Origin: Psychroflexus aestuariivivens
GTDB taxonomy: Bacteria > Bacteroidota > Bacteroidia > Flavobacteriales > Flavobacteriaceae
DNA: 64,000 nt
Direction of reading: 5' to 3'
Assembly (NCBI RefSeq): GCF_004010055.1
Contig: NZ_RQVT01000018.1
Span: 1-64,000 of the forward strand
Positions 8,872-17,477 of the stretch are shown piece after piece (position 1 is the stretch's first letter; each line of letters opens with the position of its first letter). The notes under the pieces were generated by a model that had not been told where the DNA came from, did no database searches, and worked only from the letters and a program-made list of their open reading frames with translations. A program made the translations under genes and the position numbers.

Positions 8872-9397
8872 AGATTTCAATTATGAAGATTCAAAAATCG
8901 AGCTGTCTGATAGGCATTTAAATAAATTTGAATCCAAATTGAATCGAAATTTCAAGAATAAAAAAGATTTTTCGACATATTATAAAGTCGCATCAGTAGT
9001 CGTTATTTTACTTTTAAGTAGTATTATTTTACATTATTATACGACTTCAAGTGAAGTCATTACTGAAGAGACACCGATGAAACTTGGAGATATTTCTCCC
9101 GAATTACAACAGCTGGAGAACTTTTATCTTACTTCCATTAATTATGAATTGGCAACTTTGGAAACTGACCATAATTTTGATGAAGTTGTGGACGATTATT
9201 TAGAAGAATTGAAAATTATAGATTCTGAATATCAGGATTTACAAGACGAATTGAATGAAAATGGTGTGAACGAAAACCTGATTGACGCCATGTTGAAAAA
9301 TTTACAACTTAGGTTAGAATTGCTTCAAAACTTAAAATCACAATTGAACGATTTAAAAACATTAAACAATGAAAACAACTCATATTACCAGATTTAG
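8855..9397 (+). CDS. Single-pass membrane protein, probable anti-sigma or sigma-operon partner
   Basis: A 180-residue protein I cannot place in a named family. Residues 1-42 are charged and cytoplasmic in style, residues about 43-61 are one membrane helix (VASVVVILLLSSIILHYY), and residues about 80-180 are acidic, Leu-rich and likely coiled coil outside the membrane. The N-terminus overlaps the sigma gene by 17 bases and the C-terminus overlaps the DUF4097 gene by 29 bases, so translation of all three is coupled. N-in, single-helix topology and position behind an ECF sigma fit an anti-sigma factor, but I see no zinc HxxxCxxC motif, so that role is inferred from context only. Confidence 0.75.
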   Translation: MKDLRKDFNYEDSKIELSDRHLNKFESKLNRNFKNKKDFSTYYKVASVVVILLLSSIILHYYTTSSEVITEETPMKLGDISPELQQLENFYLTSINYELATLETDHNFDEVVDDYLEELKIIDSEYQDLQDELNENGVNENLIDAMLKNLQLRLELLQNLKSQLNDLKTLNNENNSYYQI

Positions 9398-10676
9398 TCT
9401 GTTCGTTTTAGTCGCTTTTTTATCTCAAGTTATTTTGGCGCAAAGTACAAAGACTTACAAGGAAAGTTTTGATGTGAATGATGATGCTATTGTAAAACTA
9501 GCAGTTTCCAATTCTAAAATCAAAATTGAAACATGGAATAAAAATAGAGTAGAGGTTAAAACTATTTTGAAAACCAAAAACGATTCTGAACAAGATCTTG
9601 ACGCACTTTTCGGAGCCTGGAAAATTTCTGCTTTAGGCAACAGCGAACGTGTTGAAATCAAAGATCACCGCAGTGGTGATAACGTCATGGTATTTTCAAA
9701 TGTGCAACGTCCGCATTTACCACCACGACCACCAAGACCGCCGAGGCCGACCAAAGCAAATCAACCGCTAAATCCGCCGGAAATAGATTTCGATTTCGAT
9801 TATGAAGCTTTTAAAGAAGACGGAAAGGCTTACATAGAAAAATTCAAAAAGCAATTGGATTCTAGTGATTTTAGAAATAAAATTCAAATTTGGAGCGAAG
9901 CATATAGAGATTCGCTTGGTATGCACCGAGATTCTCTGCAGAAATATAGACTTGAATTGCGAGAACACCGAGAAACTATCCGTGGTTATGCTAAGCAAAT
10001 GAAAGAAGAAATGGCGCCTTTAATTGAAAAACTGGAGGAAAGGATAAAAACTGAAGTGCTGCAACATCCAAACTTCAATAATGTGGAACGCATTATTGAA
10101 ATAAAAATCCCCAAATCTGCTAAGCTAGAAGTTGACATCAAACACAGCGAAATGGATATTTCCTCGGTTTATGAAATAGATGCAAACCTGAATTATTCAG
10201 GTTTGCAAATCTCAAGTTTATCGGGAAATCATAATATGATTAATGCGCGATACTCAAAGATCGATATTGAAAATGCTGAATCTTTAAATTTAAGCTTAGC
10301 GTACTCTAAAAATGCAAAATTAGGAAAAGTGAAGCGTCTAGTTTTGAATTCAAAAACTTCAAATTTAAATATTCTTGAAATCGAAGACCAAGCTATTATT
10401 GATGGTTCTTTTGGTAATTTAACGATTGATAAAGTTAATCCTGATTTCAATCTAATTGATATTAACCTTAAAAATTCAAATGCCAAATTGAAACTACCAG
10501 AAGTAAATTATAATTTCTATATGAATTCAAAATCCTCAAAATTAAATTTGAAAAGTGAATTAGATTTCAAAATAAGGAAAGGATACGATACAACGATTTA
10601 TCAAAATTCGGAACTATCAAATTCTAAAAAAGCTTTAAATATTAATGCAGATTTTAGCGTTATTACGCTTAATTAG
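9369..10676 (+). CDS. Secreted DUF4097-type adhesin-like protein
   Basis: A 435-residue protein with a signal peptide (residues 1-25, ending VILAQ). Residues about 30-90 and 235-420 look like DUF4097/auto-transporter-adhesin-like beta-helix repeats, short strands rich in S, N, K, L and I (e.g. LNLSLAYSKNAKLGKVKRLV). Between them lies an unusual proline-arginine stretch at about residues 116-135 (PPRPPRPPRP) and a charged, helical segment with many Glu, Arg and Lys. Proteins of this type sit in the periplasm or outer envelope, with no known enzymatic role. It is the last gene of the sigma operon, so it is either an envelope sensor for the pathway or a main output of it. Confidence 0.75.
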   Translation: MKTTHITRFSLFVLVAFLSQVILAQSTKTYKESFDVNDDAIVKLAVSNSKIKIETWNKNRVEVKTILKTKNDSEQDLDALFGAWKISALGNSERVEIKDHRSGDNVMVFSNVQRPHLPPRPPRPPRPTKANQPLNPPEIDFDFDYEAFKEDGKAYIEKFKKQLDSSDFRNKIQIWSEAYRDSLGMHRDSLQKYRLELREHRETIRGYAKQMKEEMAPLIEKLEERIKTEVLQHPNFNNVERIIEIKIPKSAKLEVDIKHSEMDISSVYEIDANLNYSGLQISSLSGNHNMINARYSKIDIENAESLNLSLAYSKNAKLGKVKRLVLNSKTSNLNILEIEDQAIIDGSFGNLTIDKVNPDFNLIDINLKNSNAKLKLPEVNYNFYMNSKSSKLNLKSELDFKIRKGYDTTIYQNSELSNSKKALNINADFSVITLN

Positions 10677-10679
10677 TCC

Positions 10680-11156
10680 TTATTTCTTTTTGACAAATAA
10701 ACCAACGATTAAAGTGGTCATGACTCCAAAAATTGGAGCAGTCAATAAACTCGTCAAGAGGTAATTATTATAACTGAAATAATCATTTGCGTCGTTTCGA
10801 GACATTTCTTCATTCTCAACTGCAAAATTGATGGCATTTTTGAAATATTCTGGCGTTATATAATTGACTGAAATGTATAAAGATAAAGGTGTTAAAGCTG
10901 TCACAATCAAGCTGATGATTAATCCAGATTTAAAACACTGTGCATAGCTGATTTTGCCATTGAAAAAATTTTCTCGCTTATCTTTCAAAGCAAAAAAATA
11001 GATTATAAATGAAGGTATCGCAATCAAGTTTGTGTATACATAATGTTGATCGATATGCGCATCGTGTAAGCCAAAAACTAATTCCATGGCCATCCAAACT
11101 AGACTCATAACCACATAAATTAGCGCCCATTTCAATTCGATTTTATAAGATTTCAT
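10680..11156 (-). CDS. DUF4199 family membrane protein
   Basis: A 158-residue inner-membrane protein with four predicted helices (about residues 8-28, 40-58, 78-98 and 132-154) and the loop FFNGKISYAQCFKSGL that is typical of DUF4199 in Bacteroidetes. Function is unknown. Its ATG overlaps the stop of the upstream lipoprotein gene in an ATGA junction (11153-11156), which indicates translational coupling. Its 3' end stops 3 bases short of the convergent DUF4097 gene with no visible terminator between them. Confidence 0.8.
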   Translation of the reverse strand: MKSYKIELKWALIYVVMSLVWMAMELVFGLHDAHIDQHYVYTNLIAIPSFIIYFFALKDKRENFFNGKISYAQCFKSGLIISLIVTALTPLSLYISVNYITPEYFKNAINFAVENEEMSRNDANDYFSYNNYLLTSLLTAPIFGVMTTLIVGLFVKKK

Positions 11157-11647
11157 TCTGAAAAAGATTTGGTTTCTAATTGTTGACCTAATTTATTGAC
11201 CAGTGGCAAAGCTCCACTGCCATACCATTTTTTATATTCTACAGAAAATAAGCCTGCTTGAATTGCAGGGTCAGATTCAGTGTAGGTTTTTGCAGAATCG
11301 ATTGAGGCTGTGTTAAATATAAAAAGCCCGCGAAAGTTCGAATCGTTTAAGAAAGGACCTGCTAAAACCATCTTTCCATCGTCTGCAAGTTGTCTGATAT
11401 TTTTAAGATGGGCTTGTTGTAATTTAGATATTTCAGTAGAATCCAAAGAATCATTTTGGCCGCTTTTCAGAAAAGCAATTACATAAGTTTTCATGCCATA
11501 ATCATCAGCATTAAGTTCACTTTTGGTCAAGCTATCAATTACAAGTTGTCGTTTGTTTTCTAACTGATTTTTTTCAACTTGGTCATTTTTTTGACAGCTA
11601 ATATTGAAAATCAAAATAATAAAAGGAAATATAATTTTAGATTTCAT
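11153..11647 (-). CDS. Lipoprotein with YciI-like domain
   Basis: A 164-residue protein whose first 19 residues end in a lipobox (IFNISC), so it should be a lipid-anchored envelope protein. Residues about 50-150 resemble the YCII fold: TYVIAFLKSG, then AHLKNIRQLADDGKMVLAGPF, then FIFNTASIDSAKTYTESDPA. Cytosolic YciI-like proteins are small dimeric ferredoxin-like folds of uncertain function, some with dehalogenase or muconolactone-type chemistry. Export with a lipid anchor is atypical for the core family. It lies between the hydroxylase gene (18 bases upstream) and the DUF4199 gene (ATGA overlap). Confidence 0.75.
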   Translation of the reverse strand: MKSKIIFPFIILIFNISCQKNDQVEKNQLENKRQLVIDSLTKSELNADDYGMKTYVIAFLKSGQNDSLDSTEISKLQQAHLKNIRQLADDGKMVLAGPFLNDSNFRGLFIFNTASIDSAKTYTESDPAIQAGLFSVEYKKWYGSGALPLVNKLGQQLETKSFSE

Positions 11648-11665
11648 TTGAATATAAAATACGCT

Positions 11666-12571
11666 TTACTCTTCAGGAACTGGTTGTTCTTTCATTTTGG
11701 CTTTTTTCATTTCAGCTTTATGATAATCTACAGGACTACCAAAAGCCATTCTGAATGCATCTTTTAGAGATCTTGCCCTTAACATATCTTTGAAAAGTGC
11801 AGCCCATTCGTGAAATACCAAATAAAATGGATTGAAAGAGTTGACAGGTTTGGTAATACCGTATTGTGGTCGCTCTTCTTCGGCTTGAAACGTACCAAAA
11901 ATTCTATCCCAGATAATTAATGTGGAACCGTAATTCTTATCTAAATATTTTTCATTTCTAGAATGATGAACCCTGTGGTGTGAAGGCGTAGTAAAAATAT
12001 ATTCAATCGGTTTTGGTAATTTTTTAATATATTCTGTATGAATCCAAAATTGATATAAAACTTCAATCTGATGAACTACTAAAAACACAAATGGATGGAA
12101 ACCCATTAAAATTACTGGTAAAAAGAAAATAATTTTTAGATTTTGTGTCCAAGACAATCTAAAGGAAGTCGATAAATTATAGTATTCTGAATTGTGATGA
12201 ACCACGTGCGTTGACCACCAAAAGCGCTGCTCATGAGCAATTCTATGTGACCAATATCTTACAAAATCCAACGCAATAAAACATAGTAAATATGACCACC
12301 AAGTGTGTGGAATCTCAAACGGAGTTAAATTGTAAAAAAACAAAAACACGGCAAAAACTCCGATTTTCATTACGCCATTCAGTAAAATATTCACAACGCC
12401 AATGAAAGTTGAAGCTAGAAAATCTTTGCCTTCATATAATTTTTTATTCTGTCTGTAGCTGAAATAAGATTCTAAAGCAACGAGTGTGAACATAATCGGC
12501 GCTGCAATCCAGATTATTGTTGTGAAATCTAAATTGGCAACATCCTCCAAACTCATAGGTTTATTACTCAT
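11666..12571 (-). CDS. Sterol desaturase / fatty acid hydroxylase family membrane protein
   Basis: A 301-residue di-iron membrane hydroxylase. The three His clusters of the family are present: HRIAH, then HVVHH, then HHRVHH near residues 130-235, interspersed with membrane helices. Related enzymes hydroxylate or desaturate lipids, sterols or carotenoids; bacterial substrates are mostly unassigned. I chose the ATG at 12571 (MSNKPMSLEDVANL); a longer form begins only with a TTG at 12604. It is the first gene of a three-gene run with the YciI lipoprotein and the DUF4199 protein, which may hint at membrane-lipid modification, but this is inference. Confidence 0.87.
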   Translation of the reverse strand: MSNKPMSLEDVANLDFTTIIWIAAPIMFTLVALESYFSYRQNKKLYEGKDFLASTFIGVVNILLNGVMKIGVFAVFLFFYNLTPFEIPHTWWSYLLCFIALDFVRYWSHRIAHEQRFWWSTHVVHHNSEYYNLSTSFRLSWTQNLKIIFFLPVILMGFHPFVFLVVHQIEVLYQFWIHTEYIKKLPKPIEYIFTTPSHHRVHHSRNEKYLDKNYGSTLIIWDRIFGTFQAEEERPQYGITKPVNSFNPFYLVFHEWAALFKDMLRARSLKDAFRMAFGSPVDYHKAEMKKAKMKEQPVPEE

Positions 12572-12646
12572 AAAAACTATTTTTTTACAAACATAAGTTT
12601 TCAAAAAATGAAACTGCCTTTTTTTGACTAAATCTTTGCAATTATT

Positions 12647-12994
12647 TTATGAGGTTAGGCGTCTTTGCTTAGCTAAATACATCAAAATAAATAGCGCCGC
12701 TCCAAAAACCAAAGCATACCAAAAGTCCTTTTGCATGGCTTGAGTATAAACGCTTATTTTTTCTGAATAGGTAATTAGCATTGCATTTTTTCGCTGTGGC
12801 TGGCTGATGTCGTCATCTACATAAGTTATCTCTGTGCCAAAAGGAGAATTGTATGAAATTTTTACAGTTTTGGTGTTTTCAACTTTACCCTCGAACTTAT
12901 AAACGAACGTGCCGAAATTTTCAAAAATGAACAACAACAAAACTCCTAAAATAAAGGATAATAAGCCAAATTGAATAATTTTTGATGAGGTCAT
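12647..12994 (-). CDS. Small two-helix membrane protein behind the hybrid kinase
   Basis: A 115-residue protein that I do not recognise. One membrane helix lies at about residues 8-26 and another at about 92-108, with roughly 60 residues between them that are polar and contain no cysteine pair. A basic tail (KQRRLTS) follows helix 2, which suggests both ends are cytoplasmic. It begins 11 bases after the stop codon of the large hybrid histidine kinase and is very likely on the same transcript. An input or localisation partner for that otherwise soluble kinase is possible but unproven. Confidence 0.65.
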   Translation of the reverse strand: MTSSKIIQFGLLSFILGVLLLFIFENFGTFVYKFEGKVENTKTVKISYNSPFGTEITYVDDDISQPQRKNAMLITYSEKISVYTQAMQKDFWYALVFGAALFILMYLAKQRRLTS

Positions 12995-13005
12995 AAAATT
13001 GAGTT

Positions 13006-16000
13006 TTACAGCAAAGTTAAAAGTTTTTTGATATTTAATTGAAGTTCTTCGATGAGTTTGTTTTGTTCTTCCAAGTTTTCAGGATTAGATTTTTCAACTT
13101 TCAAAGCTATTTGTGACAACTTTTTTGCGCCAAGATTCAAGGCTGTTCCTTTCACTTTATGTGCAAATTTATTCAGCTTATCAGTATTTTCTTTATCCTT
13201 TAGTGCTTCAAAATTTAGCAAACTTTCATTAAGACTCTCATGAGCAATTTTGATCAAACTTTCGTAAAATTCTTCATTTTGATCAATCATATTCATCAAA
13301 TATGATTTGCTGAAATATTCATTATTTTCAGTAGATTCTGCTACATAGTTTTCTTCCGAATAATTTTCTATGGATTCGTTTTCTTCGGGAAGGCGGTGTT
13401 TCAAAATAATTTTCTTTACAGACTCCTGAAGAATCGGTTTGCTGATGTAATCATTCATTCCCATTTCAAGACATTTTTCTTTGGTGCCTTTTACTGTACC
13501 AGCAGTGATTGCCACTATTGGGACCATTTTTCCTGAATCCAATTTACGAATGGATTGTGTCAATTCATAACCATTCATAATCGGCATTTGAATGTCTGTA
13601 AATACGAAATCTGGGGAATGAGTTTTAAACTTTTCTAAAGCTTGTTGTCCGTCTTCGGCTTCATAAATTGTAGCATCAGTGTACAAATTTTTGATGTATG
13701 ATTTAATCAACTCCATATTGATTAAATTGTCTTCAGCCAACAAAAATTTTATTTGGTCAGGTTTACTTTCTTTTGGTTTTTCATAATCCAAAACCTGATG
13801 CTCATCTGATGTTAAACCATTGAGTAAATCGAATAAGTCTTTTCTTTTAATTGGCTTTAACAAAGATTGTATAGAACCATAATACTGATGATTTTCGTCT
13901 ATAAGTTTCTTTGAGTTAGAAGTTTCTAGAAGAACAAAACGTTTTTGTTTTGTAATTTCATTTTTTTTCAATCTTGAAATCGCTTCAAATCCAGAGAATT
14001 CTTTAAGATAGTGATTCACGAAAATCGCTTCATAATCATTAGCTTTTGTAGCCTTGACGCAGTCGTCGATATTGTCTGTGAAATCAACTTCGACATCTTC
14101 GTGTTGCAAGTAGTTCTGAATTACTTTTCGATTAACTTCGTTGACATCTAATACCAAAATACGTTCAATATCAGTCTCTAATTTAAGCTCACGATTCTTT
14201 CTGAATTCTACCTCCAAGTCTAAATCGAAAAAGAATTTACTGCCTTTATGAACTTCACTATCTAGATTTAACTTACTTCCCATCAGACCTAAAATTTGAT
14301 CTGAAATTGCAAGCCCAAGTCCAGTGCCACCATATTTTTTGGTAACAGAAGTGTCCTCTTGAATAAATGCATTAAAAATTTTCTTCTGATTTTCTTTGGC
14401 AATTCCAATTCCGGTATCGGTTACAGAAAATCTTATTTTGGCTTTGTCCTTTGATTTTGAAAGATTTTCAATTTTTAATTCAATACTGCCGTCTTCAGTA
14501 AATTTTATGGCATTATTGATCAAATTCATTAGGACTTGTTTGATTCTAATTCCATCAATCCAAATAAATTCTGGCACGTCCGACTTCAACATTAAGATAA
14601 TTTCTAATCCTTTTTTGTGCGCCTGATATTTGGTTAAATCTGTAACTTCTTCAGATAATTTTGTCAAACTTATTTTTTCGGATTCTAATTGAAGTTTTCC
14701 AGATTCGATTTTAGAGAAATCCAGAATGTTATTTATTAAATCTAGAAGTGTGTTTGCCGATTGAAAAACAGTATTCATATATTGGTGCTGCATTTCGTTC
14801 AGCGGTGTTTTCATCAGTAAGTCCGTAAACCCGATAACTCCGTTCAAAGGTGTTCGAATTTCATGACTCATATTGGCAACAAATTCAGATTTAGCCTGAC
14901 TAGCTTTTATAGCTTCTTCTTTAGATTTGCGTAATTTGTCTTCAAATATTTTCTGTTCTGTAATATCCTGAATTGTTGAGATTGCAATTTTTTCTCCTTC
15001 TTTATCTGTGTGCACCAGGCTATTGATCGAAACCACAAGAATTTCTCCATTTTTGGTTATGAGTTTTTTCTCGATTCCTTTAATTGTATTAGATTCTTTT
15101 AGTTCTTCTATAGCTTCAAAGTCATTTTTGTTTAGACTTTTTTCATAAGTGATTTTCCAAATTTCTTTTCCTAAAATTTCTTTTTCTTTATAACCACACA
15201 TTTTTTGCATGGCTTGATTGACGTCCAAAAATTTGGCACTTCTAAAATCTGTAATTACAATACCAACGGGAGACAATTCGAAGACATTTTTGAATTGGGT
15301 GACGTTCTGCTTGAGTTCAAATTCTAATTTCTTTTTCTCGGTAACTTCCTGGTGAGTACCGAACATCCATTCTGGTTTGCCGTCTTTAGTCCACGAAATA
15401 ACTTTGCCACGATCCAATACCCAAATCCAATGGCCTTTTTTGTGTTTTAACCTAACTTCAGCTTGATAAAAATCAGTTTCTAGTCTAAAGTGTTCATTCA
15501 GTGCATATTCACTTTTCTCAAGATCGTCAGGATGTGTAAAACTGTTCCATTTTTTGACAGAAATTGGAGAAATGTCTTCCAAATTGTAGCCAATCATTTC
15601 AGCCCAACGCTCATTAAACATGGTTTCACCAGTATCAACATTCCATTCCCAAGTTCCTAGATTGGTGCCATTGATAATGTTATTTAGTCGTTCTCTTTCG
15701 TGTTTGAGTTTATTTTTATTTTGTTTGGTTTCTGTAATATCTTGAAAAGATCCATAAACACCAATGCATTTGCCTTTATAAATCTCGGGTTTTATTACAA
15801 TTGAAGCCCAAATGTATTTTTTTGTTTTGGTAATTATTTCAAAATCACCTTTGTATTCTATTTTATTTTTGATGCAATCGAGTACTTTCTGCTCCAGCCT
15901 TTCAAGATTTCTGCCTGGTTTAAAAAAGGATTTTGAACTTTCTAAATCGGGTTCGAAACATTCATCCACTTCAGCAATTTCTTTCAAAATTGGCGTCCAG

Positions 16001-16959
16001 TGCAATTTGTTACTAATGATATTTAATTCCCAACCCCCAACTTTAGCAAGTCTGCCAGATTCTTCCAACATATTGTTGGTCAGCTTTAAACGTTTTTCGG
16101 TTTCTTTTTGTTTGGTGACATCTCTGATGACACAGAGGGTTTCGTGAGAGTCAGATTTTTTGATGACGGACACATTCATATTAAACCACTTTTCTTTGTT
16201 ATTGTGGTTTAATTGATATTCTAGAGACACACTTTTGTTGAGGTTTTTGCTTTTACTTATGGCTTGTTTTATTTTGCTTAGCAGATTTTTTTCAAAATTT
16301 AAATCATTGAGGTTTTTGCCTACAAATTCAGATCTATCTTTAACCAAAAAATCCTCTTTTCCGTAAAAGTCTACAAAATCATTTTCCTTATTCAGGAGAA
16401 AAACCATGTCTCCTGTATTATTCAGTAAGGTTTGGAAACGTTGTTTAGCGTCAGATATGTTTGTATTTAAGTCTTTTAGTTCAATGTGTTTTTTGTGAGC
16501 CTCTATCTTCTCCATAACTTCTTCTGAAAGATTGGAAAAAATACTTTTTTGTCTTTCGTTAAGTGACTTCGGTTTGTAATCTATGATACAGAGTGTTCCC
16601 AAAACAAAACCTGACTTGTTTACGATTTTCTGGGCTCCGTAATACCTTATTTTTGGAGAGTTGACGACGTATTCGTAATTTTCAAACCTCTCGTCTTTTG
16701 AGGCATCCTGAACTTCAAAAAAATTGTTGGAAGAATTTAAACAGTGTTTTGTAAATATCGACTTGCTTCTGGAAAATTCCTTTTTCGTATGATTTTTTTC
16801 TGATTTTAACCAAATCCTATCTCTACCGACAAAACTTATAGACGCAATTGGACAGTCGAAAATGTCTGATGCGAGCTCTACGATTCTATCAAAACTTGCA
16901 TCAATTTCTGTGTCTAGAATCATATAATCTTTCAGCGCTTTCAGACGGTTTTCTTCCAT
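13006..16959 (-). CDS. Soluble hybrid histidine kinase: GAF-PAS4-HisKA-HATPase-REC(degenerate)-REC-HPt
   Basis: A 1317-residue phosphorelay protein without membrane helices. Order: GAF (about 20-155), four PAS domains (about 170-290, 294-412, 423-545, 550-672), HisKA with phospho-acceptor His699 (NMSHEIRTPLNGVIGF), HATPase with DTGIGIA and GGTGLGLAIS, a first receiver-like domain (about 935-1055), a second receiver with Asp1122 (FTDIQMPIMNG), and a C-terminal HPt with His1267 (FAHKVKGTALNLG). In the first receiver the acceptor Asp is replaced by Asn982 (IFVNHYLKEFSG) and the acidic pair is DV not DD, so it is probably a non-phosphorylatable pseudo-receiver; the Lys (LLKPIK) is kept. The relay would be His699-Asp1122-His1267. 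No response regulator is adjacent. Confidence 0.92.
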   Translation of the reverse strand: MEENRLKALKDYMILDTEIDASFDRIVELASDIFDCPIASISFVGRDRIWLKSEKNHTKKEFSRSKSIFTKHCLNSSNNFFEVQDASKDERFENYEYVVNSPKIRYYGAQKIVNKSGFVLGTLCIIDYKPKSLNERQKSIFSNLSEEVMEKIEAHKKHIELKDLNTNISDAKQRFQTLLNNTGDMVFLLNKENDFVDFYGKEDFLVKDRSEFVGKNLNDLNFEKNLLSKIKQAISKSKNLNKSVSLEYQLNHNNKEKWFNMNVSVIKKSDSHETLCVIRDVTKQKETEKRLKLTNNMLEESGRLAKVGGWELNIISNKLHWTPILKEIAEVDECFEPDLESSKSFFKPGRNLERLEQKVLDCIKNKIEYKGDFEIITKTKKYIWASIVIKPEIYKGKCIGVYGSFQDITETKQNKNKLKHERERLNNIINGTNLGTWEWNVDTGETMFNERWAEMIGYNLEDISPISVKKWNSFTHPDDLEKSEYALNEHFRLETDFYQAEVRLKHKKGHWIWVLDRGKVISWTKDGKPEWMFGTHQEVTEKKKLEFELKQNVTQFKNVFELSPVGIVITDFRSAKFLDVNQAMQKMCGYKEKEILGKEIWKITYEKSLNKNDFEAIEELKESNTIKGIEKKLITKNGEILVVSINSLVHTDKEGEKIAISTIQDITEQKIFEDKLRKSKEEAIKASQAKSEFVANMSHEIRTPLNGVIGFTDLLMKTPLNEMQHQYMNTVFQSANTLLDLINNILDFSKIESGKLQLESEKISLTKLSEEVTDLTKYQAHKKGLEIILMLKSDVPEFIWIDGIRIKQVLMNLINNAIKFTEDGSIELKIENLSKSKDKAKIRFSVTDTGIGIAKENQKKIFNAFIQEDTSVTKKYGGTGLGLAISDQILGLMGSKLNLDSEVHKGSKFFFDLDLEVEFRKNRELKLETDIERILVLDVNEVNRKVIQNYLQHEDVEVDFTDNIDDCVKATKANDYEAIFVNHYLKEFSGFEAISRLKKNEITKQKRFVLLETSNSKKLIDENHQYYGSIQSLLKPIKRKDLFDLLNGLTSDEHQVLDYEKPKESKPDQIKFLLAEDNLINMELIKSYIKNLYTDATIYEAEDGQQALEKFKTHSPDFVFTDIQMPIMNGYELTQSIRKLDSGKMVPIVAITAGTVKGTKEKCLEMGMNDYISKPILQESVKKIILKHRLPEENESIENYSEENYVAESTENNEYFSKSYLMNMIDQNEEFYESLIKIAHESLNESLLNFEALKDKENTDKLNKFAHKVKGTALNLGAKKLSQIALKVEKSNPENLEEQNKLIEELQLNIKKLLTLL

Positions 16960-17080
16960 AGATTTTTTTTTAAAGAGCGCCTAAATATAAATCAATATTA
17001 TTCAACCTAAATAAGTTTTCAAATGAAATATTCAGCAATTTTAGTGAAGTTTAAGCTTTAAAGATTTTAAAGGGAATTAA

Positions 17081-17473
17081 CTAGATTTTACTCAAATTTT
17101 CACTTAATGTAGCGATGAATTTTTTGATAGGATTCTTAATCATCATAGCCATCATACTGTTGAAATCGCCTTCAAACACTAATTGTACTTCACTAGAATT
17201 TTCATCTATTGCCTCGATATTTCCAGTAAGTGTAAATGGAAGTTTGTCGCTTGCTGCAGCAAGGATGACTTGGTTCGGAGAAGTGATTTCTTTGAGTCTA
17301 AGTTTGATGACCGGCATGCCTTTCAATTGAAATAAAAAACTTTGTTGGTCTAACATCTCAAATTTTTCAATACTCTCAGGCATTATTTTTTCAAAATTCT
17401 CAATATTTTTCAGGAAGTTAAAAACTTCTTGCTGAGATTTTTCAACTTTAACTTTTGGGCTTTCTAAATTCAT
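17081..17473 (-). CDS. SRPBCC (START-like) family protein
   Basis: A 130-residue protein with the helix-grip pattern of the SRPBCC superfamily: VEKSQQEVFNFLKNIENFEKIMP at the start, alternating beta strands in the middle (QSFLFQLKGMPVIKLRLKE is typical) and a C-terminal amphipathic helix (MMIKNPIKKFIATLSENL). Such proteins bind hydrophobic ligands; the exact ligand is unknown. It lies 4 bases downstream of pyrE and is probably co-transcribed with it, an arrangement that tells little about its job. Confidence 0.8.
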   Translation of the reverse strand: MNLESPKVKVEKSQQEVFNFLKNIENFEKIMPESIEKFEMLDQQSFLFQLKGMPVIKLRLKEITSPNQVILAAASDKLPFTLTGNIEAIDENSSEVQLVFEGDFNSMMAMMIKNPIKKFIATLSENLSKI

Positions 17474-17477
17474 AATT

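Noticed and set aside
9713-9781. Low-complexity Pro-Arg DNA as a frameshift or assembly artefact
   Set aside because: The frame stays open and codon use fits the rest of the gene on both sides.
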